A DNA stretch of 64,000 nucleotides, taken from the NCBI RefSeq assembly GCF_947502415.1, contig NZ_CANMZV010000011.1:1-64000 (forward strand). The letters are read 5' to 3'. Source of the DNA: an uncultured Photobacterium sp. (GTDB lineage: Bacteria; Pseudomonadota; Gammaproteobacteria; Enterobacterales; Vibrionaceae). A program made the position numbers and the translations under genes. Shown piece after piece: positions 19,048-26,519 of the stretch. Each line of letters starts with the position of its first letter. The first letter of the stretch is position 1. Under the pieces are notes generated by a model, which was given only the letters and a program-made list of their open reading frames with translations, was not told the origin of the DNA and searched no databases.

Positions 19048-19210
19048 TTAGGCGCTAATCCTATTCCTATAATTCTTTTATTTCAAAGGAAGATGCGAAT
19101 ATTTTTCAATAAAGTGATCACGTTTTTTGCTCAAGAGGGGAATTGCCCCACTATTGTGGCGCAAGCGTAAATTCAATGTTTCGCATAAATTGAAAGCTTG
19201 GGTGTTTATG

Positions 19211-19265
19211 TGGCTTTTGTGTCTTTTGTATCTTTTGTAATTACCGGATCTTTTGTATTTTTTGT
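19211..19265. repeat. Six-unit 9-bp tandem array (TATCTTTTG-like)
   Basis: Units with exact 9-nt period: TGGCTTTTG, TGTCTTTTG, TATCTTTTG, TAATTACCG (degenerate), GATCTTTTG, TATTTTTTG. It lies between the divergent maeA and beta-CASP genes (gap 18995-19402), where no gene is seen. Confidence 0.6.
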
Positions 19266-19402
19266 CGTTTTTTTTAAGGTGGTTTCATTTGTTCAATTCT
19301 GTCTCAATTTATAGGAAATGCTAAAAAATACCCTATGAGGTTATATGCCATGCATTTACTACTATGTATGTAATACACTCGTATATCTATGCAGAGAAAT
19401 AC

Positions 19403-20761
19403 ATGAAAATAGTATTTTTAGGTGGTTGTGAAACGGTGACAGGCTCCAAGTTTTTGGTGGAAACCAAGACAACCCGGGTGCTGGTGGACTGTGGTTTATA
19501 CCAAGGTTACAAATGGCTGAGAAGGCGAAATTGGCAACCTTTGCTTTTGGTCGATATTCATCAATTAGATGCGATTCTTTTAACTCATGCACACTTGGAT
19601 CATTCCGGCTACATACCGGTTTTATACAAAAAAGGCTATCGAGGACCAGTTTTTACCCATACAGCGACAGAGGCGCTCTGTCGGATCTTGTTGGCTGATA
19701 GCGGAAATCTGCAGGAAGAAGATGCGCGGTTCTATGGTAAGCATCATATAAGTAAGCATGATACTCCTGAGCCTTTATATGATCGCGCTACGGCGGAGCA
19801 GTCAATGAAGCTGTTCAAAACAGTCGAATATGATGAGCGTTTTAGTGTTGGTGATATAACGATTTATTTTCAGAATGCTGGCCATATTCTCGGGGCAGCC
19901 AGCATCATAATAGAAGCAGAAGGAAAGAAAGTCGGATTTTCCGGTGATGTAGGTCGCTCGGACGATATCTTGATGATGCCACCGGACCCGCTACCGGAGC
20001 TTGATTTACTGTTACTCGAATCCACTTACGGTAATCGCCACCATAAAAAAACAGATCCTTTCCAACAGCTGGCCGATATTGTCAATGAGACGGCGCAAAA
20101 GGGCGGGGTGCTGTTAATTCCGTGTTTTGCTGTTGGGCGTTCCCAGACACTGATGCATATGTTGTCTGTGCTGATGGCTGACGATCGTATTCCTCATTTA
20201 CCAACTTATCTTGATAGCCCGATGGCTATAAATGTCTCTGACATATATACCCGTTATTCCTCAGAACATCGGCTCACACATTCTCAGTGCTATGCTATGT
20301 GTAATACAGCAATTTACACGCGCAGTGTGGAGGAATCCAAGGCGTTGGCAGAAATGCGTTTTCCCCACATTATTATAGCTGGTAGCGGCATGGTGACTGG
20401 AGGCCGGATCTTGCATCATATTAAACACCTTTTATCGGATCACCGGACAACATTGTTATTGACGGGCTATCAGGCAGGGGGAACCCGTGGCGCAAAATTG
20501 CTTGAGGGTGCCGAGATGGTTAAAGTCCATGGCAAGTGGATCCTTAATCGTGCGCGGGTTGAAGTGATGCACGGCGTATCTGGACATGGGGATTATCTGG
20601 AGATTGAGCAATGGTTGAAGCACTCCAAGCTACGGAAGGGGATGCCTATCCAGCTTATTCATGGCGACCCCGACGCATTGGAGGGAATGCGAGATCATTT
20701 GCGACGTAATACGGAGTTTGATGTTGAAATTGCGGGTTATCAAAATATTCTAACGATATAG
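19403..20761 (+). CDS. Beta-CASP metallo-beta-lactamase-fold hydrolase (RNA-processing type)
   Basis: 452 residues from the ATG at 19403 (MKIVFLGGCETVTGSKF), the usual N-terminus of the family; the frame is open to 19364. Metallo-beta-lactamase motifs: THAHLDHSG (zinc ligands), AGHILGAAS, GFSGDVGRSDD, LLESTYGNR. The beta-CASP insert includes IPCFAVGRSQTL, DSPMA, and SGMVTGGR (motif B/C region), ending VSGHGDYLE and IHGDPDAL. Related proteins are RNases or RNA-processing hydrolases of the YSH1/CPSF type; a substrate is not evident. It is followed after 12 bp by a ferritin-like helical protein, likely one operon. Confidence 0.88.
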   Translation: MKIVFLGGCETVTGSKFLVETKTTRVLVDCGLYQGYKWLRRRNWQPLLLVDIHQLDAILLTHAHLDHSGYIPVLYKKGYRGPVFTHTATEALCRILLADSGNLQEEDARFYGKHHISKHDTPEPLYDRATAEQSMKLFKTVEYDERFSVGDITIYFQNAGHILGAASIIIEAEGKKVGFSGDVGRSDDILMMPPDPLPELDLLLLESTYGNRHHKKTDPFQQLADIVNETAQKGGVLLIPCFAVGRSQTLMHMLSVLMADDRIPHLPTYLDSPMAINVSDIYTRYSSEHRLTHSQCYAMCNTAIYTRSVEESKALAEMRFPHIIIAGSGMVTGGRILHHIKHLLSDHRTTLLLTGYQAGGTRGAKLLEGAEMVKVHGKWILNRARVEVMHGVSGHGDYLEIEQWLKHSKLRKGMPIQLIHGDPDALEGMRDHLRRNTEFDVEIAGYQNILTI

Positions 20762-20773
20762 AGGTATACGAGT

Positions 20774-21232
20774 ATGCAAGTCGAAACGTTAAAAGATGTC
20801 CTGCACTGGACGCAAGAATTTCATCGCTGTTTGGCCGATTGTATGCAGAGCTGTGTGGATCAAAGCGATAGTGAACGAGTTAAATTGTTGCTGAAATATC
20901 TGGCTGAACATGAAGAGAAATTGGAGGCAGTGATTGGTAAATTTGAAAAATCAGCCAGTGAAAATATCCTCAATACGTGGTGCTACGAATATTTTGATCA
21001 GCATCCTATTATTCGTCATAAGTTAGCTGACTGTCCGTTTTCAGAGCTTGAAACGGATGAGATTATTTCTGAAGTTACTCATCTTCACTCTCAGGTAATT
21101 GAGCTTTATCGGTATTTGAGCGATAGGGCTGAGACTGAATCAAGTAAAGAGCTATTAGTCGAACTTGCGGATTTGGAAAAACATGAGGCAATGCGGATGG
21201 TTCATAGTGCTAACCGTTTGCAGGATATGTAA
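20774..21232 (+). CDS. Ferritin-like / four-helix protein of unknown function, partner of the beta-CASP gene
   Basis: 152 residues. Starts 12 bp after the beta-CASP stop with GAGG upstream, so co-transcribed. The sequence is all-helical with spaced Glu and His residues (HEEKLEAV, TWCYEYFDQHPI, TDEIISEVTHLHSQVIELY, LADLEKHEAMRMVHSANRL), the kind of pattern seen in rubrerythrin/ferritin-like di-metal four-helix bundles. It also has several Cys residues near the N-terminus (CLADCMQSC). No signal peptide. A metal- or redox-linked role beside an RNase-fold enzyme is plausible, but the family assignment is a guess from pattern only. Confidence 0.6.
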   Translation: MQVETLKDVLHWTQEFHRCLADCMQSCVDQSDSERVKLLLKYLAEHEEKLEAVIGKFEKSASENILNTWCYEYFDQHPIIRHKLADCPFSELETDEIISEVTHLHSQVIELYRYLSDRAETESSKELLVELADLEKHEAMRMVHSANRLQDM

Positions 21233-21350
21233 TAGCACTCCAGTCATTTTTTTACTTCGGTGGTGGAGAGCACTCTATAGATAAGCAAATATGGATAAGT
21301 AAAAATGGTAGGGGTTATTTGTTCTTACCACCGCAGAACTGGAGTGGCTA
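21233..21350. repeat. Nested ~115-bp imperfect inverted repeat between convergent genes
   Basis: Three nested arm pairs: TAGCACTCCAGT (21233-21244) with ACTGGAGTGGCTA (21338-21350); CGGTGGT (21259-21265) with ACCACCG (21327-21333); TAAGCAAAT with ATTTGTTCTTA inside. It could fold into one long interrupted hairpin. There is no terminator-type T tract at the end. The minus-strand membrane-protein stop codon lies in the right arm. Confidence 0.55.
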
Positions 21351-22499
21351 TTGGAGTGGGTTATGTTTTTTTGGGGAAGAGGCTGGTGCTGTGAGTACAT
21401 TAATACCCAACAAGGAAGCAACTAAGATGCATTCCAGCCCAAACGGGAAGTAGCCGGCATAACCCAGCAAAGGCATTTCAAACAGATGGAAACGGTCCAC
21501 GAACGGAATATTGTATTTCCAGGGAGACGTCCCGCCATAGTTCCATAATTCCCAAAAGAAGCCACACTGCAGGCTGGCCAGGGCTGGTAGACAGAAGGGG
21601 CGCCAGTCTCCTTTTTGTAGTGAAGAAAAGACAGTCCGTTTTCCTGCCAGTACTTGTAGCGATAGCAATACAATCAGTGGTGATACCCAGACCAAGGGGT
21701 AGAAAGAGTCCGGCCATGCTCCCAAGGCAAATAAAGAGAGGGTTGAAATTGTTAACCCAATAGCGGCAAGTACACGGGGGTATGGTATCTTGAATGCCCA
21801 ATAGTGGGTATAGGCACGGCGCATACGGTGGAACGTTGCCATCCAGTAGGCGGTACTTAATACTGCTGGTAGCACGGTTGAAAAAGACAGGCTGGCGGTC
21901 AGAATGCGGGTTAACGGAGAAACTGGCGGCCCCAGATAATACCAGTTATGTACGAAGTGGTTGAGGTATTCGAAGAACCACCAAAACAGTGTGCTAGCGG
22001 GAAAGAGCAATAAAAACTTACCTGGTTGTTCTCGCATTAGGCAGCTTCCGTTACGTCTTATCCCTAAGGCATTTATCAGTAATATATAACCGAGCCAGAG
22101 TGGCGTGAAAGTATAGCGTTGCCAGTCGCTTTGTGTATCGATCTTCACCCAGGCCAGTGACCAGCTCAAAGCGAGCAGCGCGATACCCAGCCATCCCCAC
22201 CAGGGAAATGAGAATAGCTGAGGAGCTGGCTTGTCCTGCATGCGTACCAAACGATAAAGAAAAGGCAGTATACAGGCCAAGATCAATAAGGTGAGTAAGA
22301 TGAATACTGGCCATGAAAAAGGCGGATGCTCCACATAGAGCGTCGAGGGCTGCAGGCTTAGATATTGTGATAGTGGCTTACCGGAGAGAAAGGCCCCAGC
22401 CAAAGGCGGCAATATCAAAAGTGCGGCAGTTAGCATGGCCCACGCGGTCCCTTTCCACCACTTAGGCTTGCCTGTAATCTTATGCCTTAAAAAATTCAA
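21348..22499 (-). CDS. Polytopic inner-membrane protein of unknown function
   Basis: 383 residues, about nine to ten hydrophobic segments, rich in Trp, Phe and Tyr. Motif-like segments are WWFFEYLNHFVHNWYYLGPP and GFFWELWNYGGTSPWKYNIP, followed by EMPLLGYAGYFPFGLE. The paired pattern Trp-Glu...Asn-Trp-Tyr recalls the CrtY-type lycopene-cyclase membrane domain, but this is not secure. The start as read is TTG (22499), 12 bp after the crotonase stop on the same strand and without a clear ribosome site, so translation may be coupled; an internal ATG at 22436 is possible. Probably one operon with the crotonase. Confidence 0.7.
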   Translation of the reverse strand: MNFLRHKITGKPKWWKGTAWAMLTAALLILPPLAGAFLSGKPLSQYLSLQPSTLYVEHPPFSWPVFILLTLLILACILPFLYRLVRMQDKPAPQLFSFPWWGWLGIALLALSWSLAWVKIDTQSDWQRYTFTPLWLGYILLINALGIRRNGSCLMREQPGKFLLLFPASTLFWWFFEYLNHFVHNWYYLGPPVSPLTRILTASLSFSTVLPAVLSTAYWMATFHRMRRAYTHYWAFKIPYPRVLAAIGLTISTLSLFALGAWPDSFYPLVWVSPLIVLLSLQVLAGKRTVFSSLQKGDWRPFCLPALASLQCGFFWELWNYGGTSPWKYNIPFVDRFHLFEMPLLGYAGYFPFGLECILVASLLGINVLTAPASSPKKHNPLQ

Positions 22500-22511
22500 T
22501 TTTTTGAGTGT

Positions 22512-23357
22512 TCAAATTAAGCGTGACCAAAGTGGCCGTAATACCCATAGCGAAAAAAACAAGGCTGAAGGTGCATATTTTTTTTTGCCCCATAAAAAAC
22601 ACGATTGTTCTTTTAAAAAGTCGGCACCTAAAAATGAATCTGCGAGTTGCTCTGATTCTCGAGCATTAGTTGCTTTTAGCTCTTCTAATTGACTACCGGC
22701 TAGAAATTTACGTTGCTCCTTGTTGGTAATCCAATCTTGAGCAATACGCGTCGCTTCTACCATTAATTGGTTATGAGGCACCACTTTTTGAATTAATCCT
22801 GCGTCTAACGCTTCTTTAGCATTTGGTTTCCAGCCTTCACTTCCTAACATACGCTGAGCATTCGTTTCACCCATTAAACGGGGGAAATGAAGGCTGGAAC
22901 ATCCTTCAGGGGTGATGCCTAAGGCTGAAAACGGTGTTGAAAAGGTAGCATTTTCTGATGCAATAATACTATTAGCTAATGTGGCGGATGTTACGCTGGC
23001 TCCTAATGCCGGGCCATTTACCGCTATCAATAAGGGAGTATTGCAGTTTAGGAATATATCGAATAGCGCCTGATTATTTTTTACAATTAACCTGTGTAGT
23101 TTTTGAGGTGGCATCAATTTGAGTGAGCCACCTAAATTGACCCCAGCGGAATAATATTTCCCTGATCCGGTAAATATTATGGCCTTGACCTCATCGTTGG
23201 TATTGGCTTTTGAAAACACTTCACGTAATGCCTCCATCATTTCCAAAGTCCAACCGTTTAATTTTTCAGGGCGATTCATGGTAATGGTGAGCAAACCATC
23301 TTTGAGGTCGGTTAATAGATGGCTAGCAGCAAGACTCGTTAAGTTTAGGTCATTCAA
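22512..23357 (-). CDS. Enoyl-CoA hydratase/isomerase (crotonase) family protein
   Basis: 281 residues. Crotonase fold motifs: TITMNRPEKLNGW, AIIFTGSGKYYSAGVNLGG (oxyanion hole), AVNGPALGASVT, STPFSALGITPEGCSSLHFPRLMG with the catalytic Glu in TPEGCSS. This combination is closest to delta3-delta2-enoyl-CoA isomerases of the ECI type, which shift double bonds during unsaturated fatty acid oxidation. The last ~20 residues are hydrophobic and aromatic (FFSLWVLRPLW) and do not look like the usual family ending. Cytosolic enzyme; first gene of a probable two-gene unit with the membrane protein downstream. Confidence 0.85.
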   Translation of the reverse strand: MNDLNLTSLAASHLLTDLKDGLLTITMNRPEKLNGWTLEMMEALREVFSKANTNDEVKAIIFTGSGKYYSAGVNLGGSLKLMPPQKLHRLIVKNNQALFDIFLNCNTPLLIAVNGPALGASVTSATLANSIIASENATFSTPFSALGITPEGCSSLHFPRLMGETNAQRMLGSEGWKPNAKEALDAGLIQKVVPHNQLMVEATRIAQDWITNKEQRKFLAGSQLEELKATNARESEQLADSFLGADFLKEQSCFLWGKKKYAPSALFFSLWVLRPLWSRLI

Positions 23358-23580
23358 GGTTTTTACCTTTTAAAACAATATCATTCAAATAAGACTAGTA
23401 CACCCGTCAGTCTTAAACCAAGTTATGTGCCGTGAATTACTTCATACCGAAAACAGCCACTTGCACCTTAGTATTGGAATTATCGTTTTATATCAACAAG
23501 TGCATACACACATGGCAATGACATTCGAGTTAATTGCTGACAAAATAAGGGATTAATTGGAATTTCTGCAGAAGCTGTTC

Positions 23581-25959
23581 ATGTCATACACGTTACCGAT
23601 TGATTCGTTAAAAGAAACTTTTCTTTCCCATCTAGAGAACCAACATTTGGTTGTTGAAGCCGAAACTGGTTCAGGTAAATCGACTCGTTTACCGCTTTGG
23701 GCGGCTGAAAAAGGGAGAGTTCTGGTTATCGAACCAAGGCGTGTGGCATGTACCTCTCTGGCAGAATTTGTTGCTGAGCAATCCGGCGAAAAGTTGGGGC
23801 AGGGTGTAGGTTATGCAATCCGGTTTGATAACCGTTTTGATGAGCAGAGCCGTATTGTGTTTGTCACACCGGGCGTAGCTTTGCGTTGGTTGAGCGAAGA
23901 TCAGCTCTCTGCATTCGATACAATTATTATTGATGAGTTTCATGAGCGCCGTTGGGATACTGATCTACTGTTGGCGTTGCTGATGAAGCTCAACCGTCAC
24001 CGTTTGGTCGCTACCTCAGCTACGATGGACGGTGAGCGACTGGCTGATTATCTTGGTGCCTACCGTTTACAAGCCGAAGGACGCAATTTTCATGTTGATG
24101 TTTCTCATGTAGCAAGCGACAGCCGTAATATGCCCGATATCCGTGGCGTTGAAACCAAAGTACGTCAGGTTATTGCCGAGCACTACCAACTGCACCAGGA
24201 TATTTTGGTTTTCTTACCGGGACGCAAAGAAATCGCTCAGTGTCAGTCTCAATTAAAGCAGTTATTCGATGAGCAAATTGCCCTAGGGCTGGTGGATGTG
24301 ATCCCTTTGCACGCTTCTGTCTTCGATGATGAAAGGCATCGTGCCCTGACAGAAAGTGACAAGCAGCGGATTATCCTGGCTACCAATGTGGCGGAAACAT
24401 CGCTGACGATACCGGGTGTGACCCTGATTGTTGACACCGGACTGGAGCGCCGAACCCACCAACGTAATGGCCGAACCGTGCTTGGCTTACATGCTATTTC
24501 CCGTGCCAGTGCTGAACAGCGTAAGGGACGTGCCGGTCGTGTTTGCGAAGGAAGTTGTATCCGATTATATGGTAAAGCTGCACCGTTGGAGCTGCTGACA
24601 CCTCCTGAGCTGCACCGCGAGGAGTTGGTTGAGCCTATGCTGGCGGCGGCAAGTTGTGGCTATCGGTTTGAAGATTTAGCCTTTATTGATACTCTGCCGC
24701 TTCAGACGGTTGAACAGGCTAAAGATAAATTGAAGCTGATGGCTGCTATTGATGATAACGGACATGTTACTGAACATGGTAAGCGGTTATATCCACTGCC
24801 GATCGATACCCTGTTTGCCCATTTGATTACTGTTATGCCGGACAAGGCGAGCCAGGAAGCTATGGTGGATCTGTCGGCGGCCCTGAGTGTGCCGCAAAGA
24901 TTGTGGCAGTTGCCATCCAGTGAAGAGAAGCGCGAGCAACTTGCTAAATGGCAGTCGACAGCCTGTGATGCGATGACGTTGATTAAGTTACTTCGTGAGC
25001 CAACACCTGATTTCCTGAATGTTGATACTTGTGTGCTGAAAGAAGCTCGTCAGTTATCAGAGCAGATCCGCGAGGCACTGGCGTTGCCTCAGCTTGAAGT
25101 TGCTACGTCGGTTAAACGGGAACCTTGGATGCTTGCTGTTATGAAGGCTACGCCTGAACTGGTTTTTGTTAGGCGGGAAAAGCGTCGGCAGGCATTGGGT
25201 AATGGTTATTGTGAAGTAAGCATTGGGCGTGATAGCCGTTTTTCTGACACCGCTGAAGCGGCGATTGTGTTTGACCAGTTTTCGCTTCCGGGTAAAGGCG
25301 TGAAGCAGAATCTGACTTTGGCAACTTGCATGTCACCTATCTCTTTTGATCTGATGATCTCGCAAGACATGGGGGAAGAACAAATGGGTGACAGCCAGGT
25401 GAATGATGAGGGCTGTCAGGTTGAGGTTAAGCGAGTTTACGCTGGCCGGGTTATCCAAACACGCTGGCAGCAGCCTCAGGGCGAATCGGCAAGGCGGGCA
25501 TTGATCTCTATGATTATGGAAGGGGCGTTGCTCGAAGGATTAGCCGATAAAATTTGTGCCGATATCCATCAATGGAATCTGTATTTGTCGCTAGGTCGAT
25601 ATCAGGCGGATGCTTGTACCAGAGTTGCTGAACCGGTAGATGCGGCAAAATGGTTCGCCGAGCAGTTAGATGCGCTGGGTGTTGAATCTGCAGATGATCT
25701 GGAACTGTTTACTACTGATGATTTTGAATTTGATGGAATTCCTAAATGGGAACGGGAAGAGTTTGATCAAGCGTTTCCGTATCAGGTTGTATTAACCGAT
25801 CTGACCATGTGTATCGAATACCATATTGCCCGAAAATTGGTGATAGCGGTACATACCAGCGGTAAGCGTAAGCAAGACCCAAAACGTTGGGAGCTACCGC
25901 GCTGGCAAGGCTGGAAGGTACAGTACCGAAAGGCCAGTCGAACCATCGATATAAAATAA
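23581..25959 (+). CDS. HrpB-like DEAH-box helicase
   Basis: 792 residues from the ATG at 23581 (MSYTLPIDSLKETFLSHL), taken as the start because the helicase family begins there; an upstream TTG (23557) has a better AAGG site and remains possible. Motifs: I ETGSGKST, Ia EPRRVACTS, II DEFH (DEAH variant), III SATMD, IV LVFLPGRKEI, V TNVAETSLTIPGV, VI QRKGRAGR. The C-terminal HA2/OB-type region is less conserved. HrpB homologues are RNA helicases of unclear role. Single gene with a strong terminator. Confidence 0.85.
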   Translation: MSYTLPIDSLKETFLSHLENQHLVVEAETGSGKSTRLPLWAAEKGRVLVIEPRRVACTSLAEFVAEQSGEKLGQGVGYAIRFDNRFDEQSRIVFVTPGVALRWLSEDQLSAFDTIIIDEFHERRWDTDLLLALLMKLNRHRLVATSATMDGERLADYLGAYRLQAEGRNFHVDVSHVASDSRNMPDIRGVETKVRQVIAEHYQLHQDILVFLPGRKEIAQCQSQLKQLFDEQIALGLVDVIPLHASVFDDERHRALTESDKQRIILATNVAETSLTIPGVTLIVDTGLERRTHQRNGRTVLGLHAISRASAEQRKGRAGRVCEGSCIRLYGKAAPLELLTPPELHREELVEPMLAAASCGYRFEDLAFIDTLPLQTVEQAKDKLKLMAAIDDNGHVTEHGKRLYPLPIDTLFAHLITVMPDKASQEAMVDLSAALSVPQRLWQLPSSEEKREQLAKWQSTACDAMTLIKLLREPTPDFLNVDTCVLKEARQLSEQIREALALPQLEVATSVKREPWMLAVMKATPELVFVRREKRRQALGNGYCEVSIGRDSRFSDTAEAAIVFDQFSLPGKGVKQNLTLATCMSPISFDLMISQDMGEEQMGDSQVNDEGCQVEVKRVYAGRVIQTRWQQPQGESARRALISMIMEGALLEGLADKICADIHQWNLYLSLGRYQADACTRVAEPVDAAKWFAEQLDALGVESADDLELFTTDDFEFDGIPKWEREEFDQAFPYQVVLTDLTMCIEYHIARKLVIAVHTSGKRKQDPKRWELPRWQGWKVQYRKASRTIDIK

Positions 25960-26010
25960 TCGGAAAACTTATCTCAGGACGGCACAAAACAATATAGAAA
26001 AGCACAATAT

Positions 26011-26044
26011 AAAAAAGCTGCCATCATATAAAGGCAGCTTTTTA
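26011..26044. terminator. Bidirectional terminator
   Basis: AAAAAGCTGCC pairs with GGCAGCTTTTT around a 10-nt loop. It serves the HrpB-like gene (+) and the lipoprotein/LruC genes (-). Confidence 0.9.
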
Positions 26045-26061
26045 AATGGTAGGAGGATTGG

Positions 26062-26502
26062 TCAGTTTTGGATGGTGATGGTTTCTTGTGGTAATGAAAT
26101 GACCTCGCGGAATGGGAGTCGGCTTCCATCAAGGTACCAGGCCTCTATTAAGATATTTTCGAGGGTCGAGGTTGCAGTAAATTTCCCTTTGAATCTGCCA
26201 TTTTTTATCTGTCCTGCAATGATACGGCTACTGGTATCTGCAATGGGTTCACCGTCTTGTCCTGTTGTATGGTTTCCATATACGCTCAGGTACATGGCTT
26301 CATTAGTCGTTAACGTAATATCCAACATAACGGGATATGAAGAGCGCATGTTGAAACCATCTGGAATGATTATTTGATCAAAAGGTGTTGCTGTATTGCC
26401 GTTGCCACTATCGGTTGAGTTGCCTGAATCATTTCCTCCGCCTCCATCGCAACCAGATATTGTTAGGGCGATGAGTAATGCTTTTAATATATGCTTCATC
26501 AT
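26062..26502 (-). CDS. Small lipoprotein, partner of LruC-domain protein
   Basis: 146 residues from the ATG at 26502, which has GGAG at the right distance; a longer start (26523) would disturb the signal peptide. Lipobox TISGC near residue 18, then a low-complexity Gly/Asn/Ser linker (GGGGNDSGNSTDSGNGN) and a ~100-residue beta-rich domain. No enzyme motif. It follows the LruC-domain gene on the same strand within ~20 bp, so they are probably co-expressed and may act together at the cell surface. Confidence 0.75.
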   Translation of the reverse strand: MMKHILKALLIALTISGCDGGGGNDSGNSTDSGNGNTATPFDQIIIPDGFNMRSSYPVMLDITLTTNEAMYLSVYGNHTTGQDGEPIADTSSRIIAGQIKNGRFKGKFTATSTLENILIEAWYLDGSRLPFREVISLPQETITIQN

Positions 26503-26519
26503 TAATCTCCCGGCTGAAT

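Noticed and set aside
21233..21350. attC/VCR-type integron recombination site
   Set aside because: No convincing core sites (RYYYAAC and GTTRRRY) at the ends of the inverted repeat, no integrase, no cassette array.
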